Counted from the first letter of the stretch, positions 43,915 through 54,172 are shown. The stretch: DNA of 64,000 nt from Saccharibacillus endophyticus (GCF_013185185.1 NZ_JAAZWE010000002.1:995595-1059594), one strand, 5' to 3'. Numbers and translations: made by a program. Notes: generated from the sequence alone by a model not told the origin.

Positions 43915-44277
43915 TTAGGCGATCTCGTTCATGTTGCTCACGAATTCGCCGCCGAAGTTCATCTTCTCCGCCGCTTCGCGAATCTGTTGGCGGGTCGCAG
44001 CAGACTTCGATTCGATAACGTACAGCTTTTTAAACCCGATCGAACTATACATCTTGAATGCTTGTTCCAACATATCCAGCAGCGACGGCTCGACATTTTC
44101 CAATTCGGACAGATCGGCCACGAACGTATACTCGCTCGTCTGACTCTGGATCTTGCTGCCTTCCATCAGGAAAGCCATCGCCAGCCCGCCCGCATCGCTT
44201 ATTTGAAAAGAGCCGCCGACGGCTGCCACGAAAAGTTTGCGGGATGCGTCTACTTCGATTTTGTATGAGTTTGTCAT
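43915..44277 (-). CDS. Small STAS/SpoIIAA-like hypothetical protein
   Basis: 120-aa soluble protein. The alternating beta/alpha pattern (SYKIEVDASRKLFVAAVGGS, YTFVADLSELENVEPSLLDM, GFKKLYVIESKSAATRQQI) resembles STAS/SpoIIAA-like folds, seen by eye only. Methionines and no catalytic residues suggest a binding or regulatory role. ATG 44277 after AGGAGG. No obvious partner gene beside it. Confidence 0.6.
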   Translation of the reverse strand: MTNSYKIEVDASRKLFVAAVGGSFQISDAGGLAMAFLMEGSKIQSQTSEYTFVADLSELENVEPSLLDMLEQAFKMYSSIGFKKLYVIESKSAATRQQIREAAEKMNFGGEFVSNMNEIA

Positions 44278-44417
44278 AGGTTCCTCCTGAGTTCATCGTT
44301 TAGAGTTTGACGGCCTGCATCCGCAAGCCCTACTCAGTATACCAACGGCAATTTGCGAAGGCCAGCTGTCCAAACCGGAGGATACCGCGATGACGAAAAA
44401 TCCGGCCGACCCGCCTT

Positions 44418-46403
44418 TTATTCCGCGATCGGCAGTTTGGCTCCGTTTTTCAAATACAAAGGAATTTGCTCCAACGGCGCATCCGCCCCAATACTCTGCC
44501 CGCCCGCGAAAGTCTCGCCAGTATGCGCATCCGTCCAGTCCGCCCCTTCAGGCAGATAGACGCTCCGACTGCGCTCACCCGCGTGCAATACAGGCGCCAC
44601 GAGCAGATCCGGCCCGAACAAAAACTGATCGTCCACGTCCCAAGCCGCCGCATCTTCCGGGAAATCGTAGAAGACAGGACGCATCGGCGGGGTTCCTTTT
44701 TCATGCGCGGCGGTCATCAGCTCGGTAATGTAAGGGCGCAGACGCTCCCGCAACCGCATATGTTCCGCGAAAATATCGTACGCTTCTTCCCCGTAGCTCC
44801 ACACTTCATTATCCGCGCCGCTGCCCCATAGTCCGCCGCCCGGCAGACCCGTGTCGGCTTCTTGATAAGGCGCGCGATCCCCGTGCAGCCGCATCACCGG
44901 ACAAAACGTGCCGTATTGGAACCAGCAGATGATACATTCGCGGAACGCCGGATCATCCGGGTTGCCGCCGTGGAAGCCGCCGATATCCGTCGTCCACCAC
45001 GGAATGCCCGCGATCGCCATGTTCAATCCCGCCCGCACCTGATGCCCCAACACCTCGAAGCTCGACGCGATATCGCCGGACCAGGCGAGCGCGCCGTAAC
45101 GCTGGCTGCCCGCCCAAGCGCTGCGCACGAGATTGATCACGTTCTCCTGTCCTTCGTTCGTCATCCCTTCGTAAAAGGTGCGGCTGTACTGGCTCGGATA
45201 CCAATTGCCGACTTGCAGCGCCGGGCCTGCGTCATAGCGGTAGATATCATGGTCATACACGGCAAACTCCGGCTCCGCCTCGTCCAGCCAGAATAACTTG
45301 ATGCCTTTGTCGTAATAATTGCGCTTCGCCGTCTCCCATACGAACCGCCTTGCGCCGGGATGCGTAGCGTCGAAGATTTCGTTTTGCCCGAGAAACTGAA
45401 ACTGCGTGCGTACCCCGCGATCCGAGCGCACCAGATAGCCTTTTTCCACCATCTGTCCGTAGTTTTCGCTCTCCGTTTGCACGGTCGGCCAGACGGAGAC
45501 CATCAGTTCGATGCCCATCTCTTTCAGCTCGCGCACCATGCCTTCCGGGTCCGGCCAGTATTTCTCGTCGAATTTCCAATCGCCTTGATTCGTCCAGTGG
45601 AAAAAGTCGATGACGATCACCGAGATCGGCAGTCCCCGGCGCACATGCTCGCGGGCAACGCTCATCAGCTCGTTTTGATCCCGATACCGCAGCTTGCACT
45701 GCCAAAAGCCCATTCCGAACTCCGGCATCATCGGCACTTTACCCGTCGCGTCGGCATAGGCTTCCTCGATCTGCGCCGGAGTATCGCCTGCCGTGATCCA
45801 ATAGTCGAGCTGCTTCGTGGACGCCGCCGCCCATTCGGTCACGTTGGTATTGAAGCTAGCCTGTCCGATCGCCGGATTATGCCATAACATGCCATAGCCC
45901 GCGCTCGACAGCAGGAAAGGCACGCTGGTCTGGCTGTTGCGATGGGTCAGCTCCAGACAGCAGCCTTTGAGATTGAGCAGCGATTGCTGATACTGCCCCA
46001 TGCCGTACAGTTTCTCGCCCGGATTGCTTTCAAAGCGCAGCGTGACCGCATAATCGCGGCTGCCCGGTATCGGCACGATATCGCGCCCCCCGGATTTGAG
46101 CTGATACGTTTTCTCCGTTTCTTTGAGCAGTACTTCGCCTTTGTCGTTGGTGAATGTAATCCGGCCGCTTTTTTCGACATCCGCCCGGACTTTACCGTTG
46201 ACGATCCAGGCACTGCGCCCGTCCTCCGCTACCTGCACATCCGCTTTCTCCGAAGCCGCCCCGGCCGGTAGCAGCGCCCAATCGTCATCGTGCAGCTTGT
46301 CCTTGGAAGCCCGCACCCGAAACGAATTCGCTCCCCAAGGCTCAATCCGCAATATCTCATGGTCGTATTCCCAGATCAAAGCTTGCTCCTGTGTGTACAA
46401 CAT
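44418..46403 (-). CDS. GH31 glycoside hydrolase (alpha-xylosidase/alpha-glucosidase)
   Basis: 661-aa cytosolic enzyme (no signal peptide). A beta-sandwich N-domain runs to ~210. The (beta/alpha)8 core has GFWQCKLRYRDQNELMSVAR, ISVIVIDFFHW, the nucleophile Asp in LFWLDEAEPEF (~382-392), and the acid/base Asp in ALAWSGDIASSF (~445). PWWTTDIGGFHGG is the next conserved loop. The WLDEAEPE variant is typical of bacterial alpha-xylosidase relatives, so xyloglucan or isoprimeverose is plausible; alpha-glucosidase remains possible. ATG 46403 after GGAGGAGG. A cre-like site and a divergent AraC gene lie upstream. Confidence 0.88.
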   Translation of the reverse strand: MLYTQEQALIWEYDHEILRIEPWGANSFRVRASKDKLHDDDWALLPAGAASEKADVQVAEDGRSAWIVNGKVRADVEKSGRITFTNDKGEVLLKETEKTYQLKSGGRDIVPIPGSRDYAVTLRFESNPGEKLYGMGQYQQSLLNLKGCCLELTHRNSQTSVPFLLSSAGYGMLWHNPAIGQASFNTNVTEWAAASTKQLDYWITAGDTPAQIEEAYADATGKVPMMPEFGMGFWQCKLRYRDQNELMSVAREHVRRGLPISVIVIDFFHWTNQGDWKFDEKYWPDPEGMVRELKEMGIELMVSVWPTVQTESENYGQMVEKGYLVRSDRGVRTQFQFLGQNEIFDATHPGARRFVWETAKRNYYDKGIKLFWLDEAEPEFAVYDHDIYRYDAGPALQVGNWYPSQYSRTFYEGMTNEGQENVINLVRSAWAGSQRYGALAWSGDIASSFEVLGHQVRAGLNMAIAGIPWWTTDIGGFHGGNPDDPAFRECIICWFQYGTFCPVMRLHGDRAPYQEADTGLPGGGLWGSGADNEVWSYGEEAYDIFAEHMRLRERLRPYITELMTAAHEKGTPPMRPVFYDFPEDAAAWDVDDQFLFGPDLLVAPVLHAGERSRSVYLPEGADWTDAHTGETFAGGQSIGADAPLEQIPLYLKNGAKLPIAE

Positions 46404-46478
46404 ATTCGATAATCCTCCTCCAAATTATTCAGTTCCCTCTATGCGGCTAGGATGCAATTACGTGCGCTCGGTCATTTT

Positions 46479-46492
46479 TGCAAGCGTTATCT
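46479..46492. promoter_or_regulatory. CcpA cre-like site
   Basis: TGCAAGCGTTATCT matches the cre consensus TGWAANCGNTNWCA except at positions 3 and 14. It lies between the GH31 gene and the divergent AraC gene and suggests glucose repression of the hydrolase. Confidence 0.5.
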
Positions 46493-46593
46493 TTTTCTCG
46501 TGTCTATTATAGAGCGTTAGCAGGGATAGAAGGGAGGGCGTGGAATACGAAATATTGGGACTAGATTACGTTTTATCATCAGGAGGCTTGGCA

Positions 46594-47589
46594 GTGGGCA
46601 AACACGATGAAGGAGCAACTATACACGCATGGATCGAGGAAAACAAAGCGGCTGCGGACAAAACGGAGCGGTCTGACGCTGATGGACGGTCAGAACCGGA
46701 ACGCTCGTCCGGCAGCAGCCGGCAATTGGCAGACCCGTCTTCCTGGCGGCGCGAACATACCGATATTCCCGACCGAACGTTTCCGCTTAATGTGTTCCAT
46801 ATCCGCGAGAGCGATCCCGACATGTTCTGCATTCCTCCGCACTGGCATGAACATCTGGAATGGGTCGTGGTGCTCAAGGGACGCTTCAGCGTGCAGATCG
46901 GCGCCACGTTTCGGGAATTGGAATCCGGTTCCTGCCTATTCGTCAATACGGCGGAGCTGCATTCGGCCTTCCCTCTGGAGCGCGGCAGCGAGCTGTACGC
47001 GTTGGTATTCGGCGAGGCTTTGCTGCGCAATCACGCTCTGGATCATACGGAAACCCGCTATATCAGGCCGATGCTCGAAGGGCGCTTGGGATTGCCTTCT
47101 TTTTACGAGGGACAAGGCGCTGCGGGGATTAGGGAACGACTGCTGGAGGTGGTGCGGGAGCATCGAGACGCGCGGCCCGGCTTCGAATTATTGGTAAAAG
47201 CGGGGCTGCTCGGCGTGCTCGGCCTTGCGCTGAGACAGTCCGAGACTCCGGAAGAACACGCGGCAAAAAGCGGACGGCACGCGGAGAGCGCCGTGTATCC
47301 GCTGCTGCTTCATCTCAGCGAACATTTTCGCGAGCCGATCGGCGTGCGGGAGGCGGCCAAAATCTGCTGCATCACGCCGACGTACTTCTGCCATGCGTTC
47401 AAACGCACCACAGGCAAAACGCTGAGCGAATACGTGAATACATTGCGCGTCCATGAGGCCGAATCCTTGCTTCGCGGCAGCGGACGCTCCGTGCAGGAAG
47501 TCGCCCGGCTGGTGGGGTACGGCGATCCGGGATATTTTGCGCGCGTTTTCAAAAAATTCAAAGGCGTGGCGCCCAGCAGCTTGTCTTAG
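46594..47589 (+). CDS. AraC-family regulator, likely of the GH31 gene
   Basis: 331-aa regulator. GTG 46594 is chosen because AGGAGG is 7 bases upstream; an 18-codon longer form has no ribosome site. About 60 disordered residues precede a cupin sugar-binding domain (FCIPPHWHEHLEWVVVLKGR). A C-terminal double HTH contains VREAAKICCITPTYFCHAFK and SVQEVARLVGYGDPGYFARV. Divergent from the GH31 gene with 190 bp between. Local activation by a xylo- or gluco-oligosaccharide is inferred. Confidence 0.88.
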   Translation: MGKHDEGATIHAWIEENKAAADKTERSDADGRSEPERSSGSSRQLADPSSWRREHTDIPDRTFPLNVFHIRESDPDMFCIPPHWHEHLEWVVVLKGRFSVQIGATFRELESGSCLFVNTAELHSAFPLERGSELYALVFGEALLRNHALDHTETRYIRPMLEGRLGLPSFYEGQGAAGIRERLLEVVREHRDARPGFELLVKAGLLGVLGLALRQSETPEEHAAKSGRHAESAVYPLLLHLSEHFREPIGVREAAKICCITPTYFCHAFKRTTGKTLSEYVNTLRVHEAESLLRGSGRSVQEVARLVGYGDPGYFARVFKKFKGVAPSSLS

Positions 47590-47601
47590 ATAAACGAAAA
47601 A

Positions 47602-47631
47602 CCCGCAATCTCCGGTAGCGGAGACTGCGGG
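47602..47631 (-). terminator. Rho-independent terminator
   Basis: CCCGCAATCTCCG and CGGAGACTGCGGG (47602-47614/47619-47631) form a 13-bp stem with one mismatch. On the minus strand it runs into GTTTTTCG, ending the leftward gene at 47642; it also follows the AraC gene. Confidence 0.8.
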
Positions 47632-47641
47632 CCTGATCCTG

Positions 47642-48028
47642 TTATTTTCCGTCGCCCAGCAAGGACTTGAGTTTGCGTCCGCTGGCTTTCATGCTGCACT
47701 CGGGATCATGCGTCTTTTCGTCCGGATTCACTTCGACGATTCGGGGCGCCGGGTTGTGCGGAAGCGGGAAAGGATGCGCTCCGTGTTCGGCTTCTTCGGA
47801 TAGCAAAATTCGAGTGCCGTCCGGCAGCAGTCCATACTCGCGCACCCATCCGTCTTCATGAACCGTAACCTTGCGTCCGGGCTTCGGCTTGCGACGTTGT
47901 ACCGTCATCCCGGCCTGATCCGTGCCCGGAAGCTTAAAGCGCAAAGCCGCAGCTTGAGCCCGCTGCACGCGTTGGACCGGATGAATAAGGGATACGTTCC
48001 TTGCAGGATCGATCGGTGTAATCGCCAT
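47642..48028 (-). CDS. Hypothetical protein, 128 aa
   Basis: Soluble, Pro- and Lys-rich protein, ATG 48028 after AAGGAGG. It begins MAITPIDPARNVSLIHPVQR, and has a basic turn RRKPKPGRKVTVHEDGWVRE. Later come HPFPLPHNPAPRIVEVNPDE and KASGRKLKSLLGDGK. No signal peptide, helix anchor or known domain. The opening P-I-x-P-x-x-x-V-x-x-I-x-P-V-Q-R style is seen in small flagellum- or spore-associated proteins, but I cannot assign it. A chemoreceptor gene lies upstream. Confidence 0.6.
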   Translation of the reverse strand: MAITPIDPARNVSLIHPVQRVQRAQAAALRFKLPGTDQAGMTVQRRKPKPGRKVTVHEDGWVREYGLLPDGTRILLSEEAEHGAHPFPLPHNPAPRIVEVNPDEKTHDPECSMKASGRKLKSLLGDGK

Positions 48029-48118
48029 GTCGGCTTCCTCCTTGACGGCCCGACCGTTTGGGCAATTTGTCGGGCGATTATGCTCCTGCTCTCTTTATCG
48101 ACTTACCGAGCAAATATG

Positions 48119-50194
48119 TTAAATTTTAAATTTCCCCGAGGCTTCGCCCAGCTGCTGCGTCAGGCGTTCGATACTTTGGACCATATCGGCCAGATGATTC
48201 ACCATCGCCGATTGCTCTTGCACCGTTGCCGTTACTTCTTCGACGGACGCCGAGACTTCCTCGCCCGATGCCGACAGGCTTTGCGAAGCTTCCAGCACGG
48301 CGTCTTTGTCGCGTTCCATCGCTTTGAACTCGGAGGCCATATCGCGAATCTGTCCCGTGATCGCCGTTACGCTGTCCAGAATATCCTCGAAGGATTGACG
48401 GGTGCGATCCACGTATTCGTTTTGCGTGGACGAGATTTGACGGATGGCGCCGACGCTCTCGTTGCTCTTGTCGACTTGCTCCAGCGTCTGACGGATAATG
48501 CCGCCGATTTCATTGGCCTGATCCGCCGATTGCTGGGCCAGCTTGCGAATTTCGTCGGCCACGACCGCGAACCCGCGTCCATGCTCGCCTGCTCTTGCCG
48601 CTTCGATCGAGGCGTTCAGCGCAAGCAGATTGGTTTGCGTGGAAATCTGGTTAATCGCGTCCGTAATCTGACCGATCCGCTGCGAGCTTTCGGCCAGCAT
48701 TTCCGTCGTGGACGAGATGTTCTGGATCTCCAGTTCGTTTTTGGCATTGATATCGATCAGCGTGTTCACGACCGTGCTGCTGGACGCGAATACTTGATTG
48801 ATCGAATCCGCGCTGCCTTGAATCCCGTCCGTTTTGCGGCCGAGGGAAGCAATGCGATCCCCGATCTCATAGAAGCGGCCTACGATTCGTTCCGTATCAT
48901 GCGACTGCGATTCCATCGCTTTGGCGATTTCCATCGTCGTGACCGACGTTTCGCCGATCGAACGGGCCGTGTTTGTCGACGTGCGTTCCAGGTCCGTCGT
49001 ATTGGTGTTCAAGACTTCGATCGAATGGTTCATCTGTCCGATCAGGTCTTTGTTGCTATCGACCATCGTATTGAAGCTGTCGGCCAGATCGGCAAACTCG
49101 CTCTTGTATTTGCCGTCCGCGCGAACCGTCAGATCGCCGCCGGCCAATTGCTTGAACAATCCGGTCAACCGTACGATCGGCGAAGTGATGCTGCGGGAAA
49201 TCAACGTGCCGACGATGACAGCCAGAATGATCGAAGCGATCAGCGTAATCAGCATTTTTTGCATCAGATCGCCGAGCGGACGCTCGATGTCGGCATAGGA
49301 ATCTTGCACGATGACAATCCAGTCCGCGACGGGAATTTTGGAATACCGAATATATGAATCCGCGTTATCCACGCTGCCTTGAATAATCGCGCCTTCCGTT
49401 TCTCGCGCCAACAGATTTTCAAATCCGTCTGCTTCATACGGCTTGCCGATCAACGTTTCGTCTTTCGAATGATAGATAATCGTACCTCCGCGGCTGGTCA
49501 CGGTGATAAAGCCGTCGGCGTTGATATTGATGTTCTGAAGCTGGCTGACGAAGAAGTCGGCCGCGATCGTGTTGATCGAGACGCCCATGACCTGTCCGCT
49601 GTCCGATTTGACCGGTTGGGCAAAAACGACGATCAGGTTGCCGGTCGTTTTGGACACGATGGCGTCGCTGACGAACGGCTGCCCGGTTTCCATGACCTTT
49701 TGGAAATATTCGCGGTCCGAACGATCGCCTTTGAGCGAATCCGGATTGCTGGCGCCGACAACCGTGCCCGTAGTGTCCGCGACCATCATCGATTCGATTC
49801 CGTGCGCGCCTGCCAAGGTTTCCTGGAATTGCGTGTTGGCAAGCTGGAGTGCCCGGTTACTTGAAGCAAAAAATTGATCATCCGTCAGCGTGCCCGATTC
49901 CCGAAGGGTCAACAGGTCGCGCAATGCGGGAGATACCGAGAGAATATGTGAAAGCTGACCTTCCAAATCGACAGTAGTCGACAGACTTTCGCCGATCCGG
50001 TCCGCATTGGCATTCATTTCATCTTTGCTTTTCTTCGTTAAGAGATTCGCTCCAGAGATATAGATCACGCTGCTGCATGCCAGAAGAACGACGACAGTCA
50101 AAGCGCTAATGAGTAATGGGAGTTTGATTTTTAACGATAAACGCTTTGGCCCTCCAGGCTTGATTTGTTGATTTTCATCCTTGTTTTTCTTCAT
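48119..50194 (-). CDS. Methyl-accepting chemotaxis protein with double-Cache sensor
   Basis: 691-aa chemoreceptor. ATG 50194 follows AGAGGGGAAG; an 11-codon longer start has none. Helix 1 is near 25-48. A dCache-type outer domain (~50-310) has GVVG- and ISTNT-like loops ([20 protein letters not shown]). Helix 2 is near 322-342, then a HAMP ([20 protein letters not shown]). The signalling tip is [20 protein letters not shown] followed by [18 protein letters not shown] (about 540-580). dCache domains bind amino acids, sugars or organic acids; ligand unknown. Confidence 0.9.
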   Translation of the reverse strand: MKKNKDENQQIKPGGPKRLSLKIKLPLLISALTVVVLLACSSVIYISGANLLTKKSKDEMNANADRIGESLSTTVDLEGQLSHILSVSPALRDLLTLRESGTLTDDQFFASSNRALQLANTQFQETLAGAHGIESMMVADTTGTVVGASNPDSLKGDRSDREYFQKVMETGQPFVSDAIVSKTTGNLIVVFAQPVKSDSGQVMGVSINTIAADFFVSQLQNININADGFITVTSRGGTIIYHSKDETLIGKPYEADGFENLLARETEGAIIQGSVDNADSYIRYSKIPVADWIVIVQDSYADIERPLGDLMQKMLITLIASIILAVIVGTLISRSITSPIVRLTGLFKQLAGGDLTVRADGKYKSEFADLADSFNTMVDSNKDLIGQMNHSIEVLNTNTTDLERTSTNTARSIGETSVTTMEIAKAMESQSHDTERIVGRFYEIGDRIASLGRKTDGIQGSADSINQVFASSSTVVNTLIDINAKNELEIQNISSTTEMLAESSQRIGQITDAINQISTQTNLLALNASIEAARAGEHGRGFAVVADEIRKLAQQSADQANEIGGIIRQTLEQVDKSNESVGAIRQISSTQNEYVDRTRQSFEDILDSVTAITGQIRDMASEFKAMERDKDAVLEASQSLSASGEEVSASVEEVTATVQEQSAMVNHLADMVQSIERLTQQLGEASGKFKI

Positions 50195-50545
50195 GATCGA
50201 CTTCCCCTCTCTGAACTGGCAAACCACCCTCGATGCCTATAAGCGGTTTATCGGCCTTTTTCGACAAAAAAATTACACATTTTAGTCAACGATTTTCCTC
50301 TTTTTTTCCAAGGCAGTCCTTGACACGCCGGCTAGCCATGATTGCTGACTTAGCGACTGTCTTCGAATCCTGCGCTGCCTGCCTGATGCCGCCGTCGAGG
50401 TTTGAAGACGCGCGCCGTCCGCTCCGAACGCCTATTTTTTTATGCAGTCCCGGATTTTCCGATCCTTCCCCCATGCGCGCCGTTTTTTGATACACTGTAC
50501 AAAGCGATTGTTTTTCATTTTCTATACGGCATGGAGGCAGAATCT
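50195..50545. other. Divergent intergenic region
   Basis: 351 bp with no credible gene. It must hold the promoters of the chemoreceptor and the exonuclease. TTGACA at about 50319 and TTGATA near 50486 are -35-like, but neither has a good -10 at 16-18 bp. Confidence 0.4.
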
Positions 50546-51385
50546 TTGAATTATATTGTTTTGGACATCGAATTTAACGGCCGCAAGTTCGCCAGTCCGC
50601 ATCCGATGGAAGTCATCGAGATCGGGGCCGTGCGTCTGGACGAGGCCTTGCGGGATAGCGATACATTCTCGGCATTCATCAAACCCGTTTATTTTGCCAA
50701 GCTCAACTCGTTCATCAAAAAGAAAACCGGCATCCCGCAGGAATCGATCGATAGCGCGGCCCGTTTCCCGAAAGTCATCGCCGACTTCCGGGACTGGCTG
50801 GATGCCGTACCCGGACCGCTGACCTTCGTCGTCTGGGGCGGCGAAGATATTAAGCGAATCGTGCAAGACGTACGCATGCACAAGCTGGAAGAAACGTATT
50901 GGGTGAAGACCCCTTCGCTCGATCTGCTCAAAGGCTTCCTGCTCACGCAGAACCTCAAAAACGACGTTAGCGTCGAAGGCGCGCTTGAGCTGCTGGGCAT
51001 CGAAGCGACGGGCGCGGCGCACCGCGCGCTCGACGACGCCAAGATGACCGCCGATATTTTCCGCGCCGTCTACGACAAGCTCGATCTGACGCTCGCCAAA
51101 GAGTACAAAGACATGTTCTCGAACTCGAAGGAGCGCCGCATCGTCCGTTCCGCCGCCAAATCGCTCGCCTCGCGCCGCATCGTGCCGACGTGGGAACTGG
51201 CCTTGAAGCACTATTTGGACGGAAAAATCCCGTTCGACGATCCGCGCAAGGAAGCCGAGCTGCACGCTTACTTCGATGCGCTGCCGGAGTTCCCGATGCC
51301 GCCGAAGGCGGAGGAAGGTTCGGGAGAACCGGCTTCCGACGCAGAAAAAGCTCCCGTGCAAACGGAAGCTTCGGCGAACGAATAG
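50546..51385 (+). CDS. DEDDh 3'-5' exonuclease (KapD-like)
   Basis: 279-aa exonuclease-domain protein. TTG 50546 gives MNYIVLDIEF and has GGAGG seven bases before it; the ATG at 50531 would leave no ribosome site. Catalytic acidic residues are D-x-E in VLDIEFNG (5-12), Asp in VVWGGEDIKR (~100-105) and H-R-A-L-D-D-A (~157-163), the DEDDh set. It continues with RIVRSAAKSLASRRIVPTWE and an acidic tail. In Bacillus, KapD is an exonuclease family protein linked to sporulation kinase control. Nucleic-acid trimming in the cytosol is expected. Confidence 0.85.
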   Translation: MNYIVLDIEFNGRKFASPHPMEVIEIGAVRLDEALRDSDTFSAFIKPVYFAKLNSFIKKKTGIPQESIDSAARFPKVIADFRDWLDAVPGPLTFVVWGGEDIKRIVQDVRMHKLEETYWVKTPSLDLLKGFLLTQNLKNDVSVEGALELLGIEATGAAHRALDDAKMTADIFRAVYDKLDLTLAKEYKDMFSNSKERRIVRSAAKSLASRRIVPTWELALKHYLDGKIPFDDPRKEAELHAYFDALPEFPMPPKAEEGSGEPASDAEKAPVQTEASANE

Positions 51386-51418
51386 ACGCTCGAATTTCAA
51401 TCCCGACTTTAATACGGC

Positions 51419-51465
51419 AAAAAGCTGACCCGGCTCAAGTTACGAGCGGCGGGTCAGCTTTTTTT
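51419..51465 (+). terminator. Rho-independent terminator
   Basis: AAAAAGCTGACCCG (51419-51432) pairs with CGGGTCAGC plus a run of T residues (51450-51465), 34 bp after the exonuclease stop. Confidence 0.9.
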
Positions 51466-51562
51466 AAAGGAAAAGCAGCTTGGGACATGTACGCAAATTC
51501 TGCGAAGCGCAGCTTGATCTACTTTCCTCGCGGGTTGCCTCATCCATGCCCAAGTCCGGGCT

Positions 51563-52678
51563 TTATTTGCTGCTTATCGGGTTTTTCATAAAGTAGTAAC
51601 CGCCTTGCTCCGACATGTCCTTCACGAGCGCAACCCCGTTATCGAATTCGCCCACGTAGATATCATTCGTTTTGAGATCCACGCGCGCTTTGCCGAAGCG
51701 GTCGATCAATACTTTAACGCCGTCCGCGCGCTGCGCGAAAGCCAAGCCTTCCTTGAACGAACCGATCTCCGCGCCTTCGTCGCTGAACTGCGCCGGAATG
51801 ACCAGCTTGCCCGTCACGCCGATATAGCCCCATTTGCCGCTGCGGTCGCTGAGGCTTCCGCCGACTTTGACCGCTGCCCGTCCTTCGCTGAAGGACTGGC
51901 CGCCGGTATATTGCGCTTTGACGATCACTTTGCCTTTCGTATTGAGGTAGCCGTACTTTCCGTTTTGGAGGAACAAAGCCATTCCTTCGCTGAAAGGCGC
52001 GGCTCCGTCGAACTGCGGCTTGATGACGACTTTGCCTTTTTTATCGATATAGCCCCATTTGCCGTTTTGCATGATCGGAGCCAGACCTTCGCTGAATACG
52101 TTCAACATGGCATACTTAGGCTTGACGATTTCTTTGCCTTTCGCATCGATAAAGCCTCCGACATACGACGTGCCTTTCTTTTTCCATACGGCGGCCATTC
52201 CGTCGCTGAAATCGTGCGCTTCGTCGTAAGCCGCGTTGAATACGGCTTTGCCGCTCTTGTTGATATACGCCCATTTGCCGGAAGAGACTTTAACCGCGGC
52301 AAGTCCTTCGCTGAAGCCTTGACCGACCTGTTGATACTTCGGTTTCACGACGACTTTTCCCGTCTTGTCGACAAAGCCCCACAGTGATCCTTTTTGCACG
52401 GCGGCCAACCCTTCGCTAAATGGCTTAACCTCGTCATATTGCGCTTTGATGATCGTTTTTCCGTTCGTGTCCGCGTAGCCGAAAAGCGTCGTTTTGCCGT
52501 CCCAGAACGAAACGAGTCCCTCGCTCAAATTGCCGACCATCGGGTAGCTCGCCGGCTTTGCCGTTCCGTTCACGATACTCGTTGCGCTATCTGCTGCATA
52601 TGTAGTCGGCGTAATCGCTGCCGTCGAGACGGAAGCGGTCAGTGCCAGGGCAAGCAGGATCGATGTACGTTTTTTCAA
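51563..52678 (-). CDS. Exported WG-repeat protein
   Basis: 371-aa secreted protein. TTG 52678 (MKKRTSILLALALTASVS) is chosen because AGGGGG is 7-8 bases upstream. Signal peptide to ~30. At least six WG repeats of about 43 residues follow, with the pattern W-G-[FY]-[IV]-[DN]-x-x-G-K-x-V-[IV]-x-x-x-[FY]-[DE]...F-S-[ED]-G-[LM]-A (for example GSLWGFVDKTGKVVVKPKYQ, GKWGYIDKKGKVVIKPQFDG). They build a beta-propeller-like binding surface in KWG/leptospira-type proteins. Ligand unknown. Confidence 0.88.
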   Translation of the reverse strand: MKKRTSILLALALTASVSTAAITPTTYAADSATSIVNGTAKPASYPMVGNLSEGLVSFWDGKTTLFGYADTNGKTIIKAQYDEVKPFSEGLAAVQKGSLWGFVDKTGKVVVKPKYQQVGQGFSEGLAAVKVSSGKWAYINKSGKAVFNAAYDEAHDFSDGMAAVWKKKGTSYVGGFIDAKGKEIVKPKYAMLNVFSEGLAPIMQNGKWGYIDKKGKVVIKPQFDGAAPFSEGMALFLQNGKYGYLNTKGKVIVKAQYTGGQSFSEGRAAVKVGGSLSDRSGKWGYIGVTGKLVIPAQFSDEGAEIGSFKEGLAFAQRADGVKVLIDRFGKARVDLKTNDIYVGEFDNGVALVKDMSEQGGYYFMKNPISSK

Positions 52679-52778
52679 TGTTTTTCCCCCTCTGATGTCG
52701 ATGTGCATAAGCACGATAGTTATTTACCCACAGCCGCCCGGTAAGCATCTATTATCGTCAAATTCTGTAAAAAACAAA

Positions 52779-52810
52779 AAGCCCGATCTTCCATAAAGAA
52801 GACCGGGTTC
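52779..52810 (-). terminator. Rho-independent terminator
   Basis: On the minus strand CCCGGTCTTC (52807-52798) pairs with GAAGATCGGG (52791-52782) and runs into CTTTTTGTTTTTT. It ends the oxidoreductase gene at 52832. Confidence 0.85.
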
Positions 52811-52831
52811 GTTTGGCGCCATCGATTCGGC

Positions 52832-53839
52832 TTATTTTTCGAACGGATACTTCAGTCCCCACTGCCCGCGCACGTTATCGAGCAACCGCATGATGCCCAG
52901 CGACTCGGCCAACGTGATGACGGTGCTCTCGTGACGGCCTTCCAGCAGCGCGCGGCCGACTTCTTCCGCTTCATACGCATAGCCTTTGATGCCGCGGTCT
53001 TCGCGATCGTCCGTGATTTTCACCGGCTCTTCGCCGTTGACGTACAGCGTCGCTTCCTTGGCAAACAGGAATTGCGGGATATGGATATACCCCTTCGTGC
53101 CGTGGATGAACGCGTCGTTCGGGAAGTTCACGCGCACGCCGCCGTGCAGCGAAGCCGTTTTGCCGTCGCCGTAATCCAGCAGGATCGTGAAGTGCTCGTC
53201 GACTCCCGTTTCGCCGATATGCGCCGTGGTCCAGACGTTATTCGGGTTCGGCCCGAGCACCATCGAGGCAAAAGATACCGGATAAATGCCCGCGTCCAGC
53301 AGCGCCCCGCCGCCCAGCTCCGGATTCAGCAAACGACCTTCCGGATTCCAGCCCGCATCGAAACCGAACTCGGCTTTCACGATGCGCACGTCGCCGATCT
53401 TGTCGTCGCTCAACCATTGACGCACCTGCTCGATCGGCGGCAGGAAACGCGACCACATGGCTTCCATCAAGAACAGCTTTTTCTCGCGCGCCGAATGGAT
53501 CAGCTCGTCCAGTTCGCCCGCGCTCACCGTGAACGGCTTTTCGCACAGTACGGCTTTGCCTCCTTCAAGAGCGGTCAGAACGTTTTCTTTATGAAAAGGA
53601 TGCGGGGTCGCTACATAGATCGCATCCACGTTCGGATCATTCGCCAGTTCTTCGTAGCTGCCGTGCGTAACCGGCGCTCCGAATTTCTCCGCAAATTTGT
53701 CGGCGCTTTCTTTCGTGCGCGAACCGATCGCGTACAGCTCGCCGTTCGAAGCATGCTTCAGATCGGCTGCGAACTGCTCGGCGATCCAGCCCGTACCCAG
53801 AATGCCCCACTTGATCTTACCGTTTGCCGCCTCGCTCAT
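52832..53839 (-). CDS. Gfo/Idh/MocA-family oxidoreductase
   Basis: 335-aa NAD(P)-dependent dehydrogenase. Rossmann fold: IKWGILGTGWIAEQFAADLK (9-28). The next signatures are VDAIYVATPHPFHKENVLTA and the catalytic lysine motif GGKAVLCEKPFTVSAGELDE (~93-112). The C-terminal half is the family's sheet domain (LDAGIYPVSFASMVLG). Members oxidise sugars, inositols or dimeric sugar derivatives. ATG 53839 after AAGGAGG. Single gene; substrate unknown. Confidence 0.88.
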   Translation of the reverse strand: MSEAANGKIKWGILGTGWIAEQFAADLKHASNGELYAIGSRTKESADKFAEKFGAPVTHGSYEELANDPNVDAIYVATPHPFHKENVLTALEGGKAVLCEKPFTVSAGELDELIHSAREKKLFLMEAMWSRFLPPIEQVRQWLSDDKIGDVRIVKAEFGFDAGWNPEGRLLNPELGGGALLDAGIYPVSFASMVLGPNPNNVWTTAHIGETGVDEHFTILLDYGDGKTASLHGGVRVNFPNDAFIHGTKGYIHIPQFLFAKEATLYVNGEEPVKITDDREDRGIKGYAYEAEEVGRALLEGRHESTVITLAESLGIMRLLDNVRGQWGLKYPFEK

Positions 53840-54051
53840 CGTGAATCCTCCTTGAAATAGAAATCGTTTTCGGCTTACGTTTCGGCGCGGCGCTTTTTCG
53901 AACCCCGATGCGTCCCGCGCGTGATGTAAGCCTTTCCTTGTACACTTTACCAGATCGAACGTTGAAAAGGTAGCGAGGTGGGGAAGAAGCCTTTTTATTG
54001 GCTTCTAAAAGTCAGGGGACGTGCGGTTGGGTGAGAGGTCGTGCGGGGCGC

Positions 54052-54172
54052 TGCGGAGGGGATTCGTTTCGGTCGCGTGTTGCAATTGGGAAAATGGATT
54101 GGATTGTAGTAAGGAATTTTCCCAATTGCAAAGGCGAACATTTCATTCCTCCACTGAATCCCCTCCTCCGCT
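54052..54172. repeat. Large nested inverted repeat
   Basis: Inner arms TTGCAATTGGGAAAAT (54080-54095) and its exact complement (54116-54131). Outer arms GCGGAGGGGATTC and GAATCCCCTCCTCCGC flank them at the two ends. The two outer spacers differ in length, so the hairpin has an internal loop. No coding frame explains it. Confidence 0.65.
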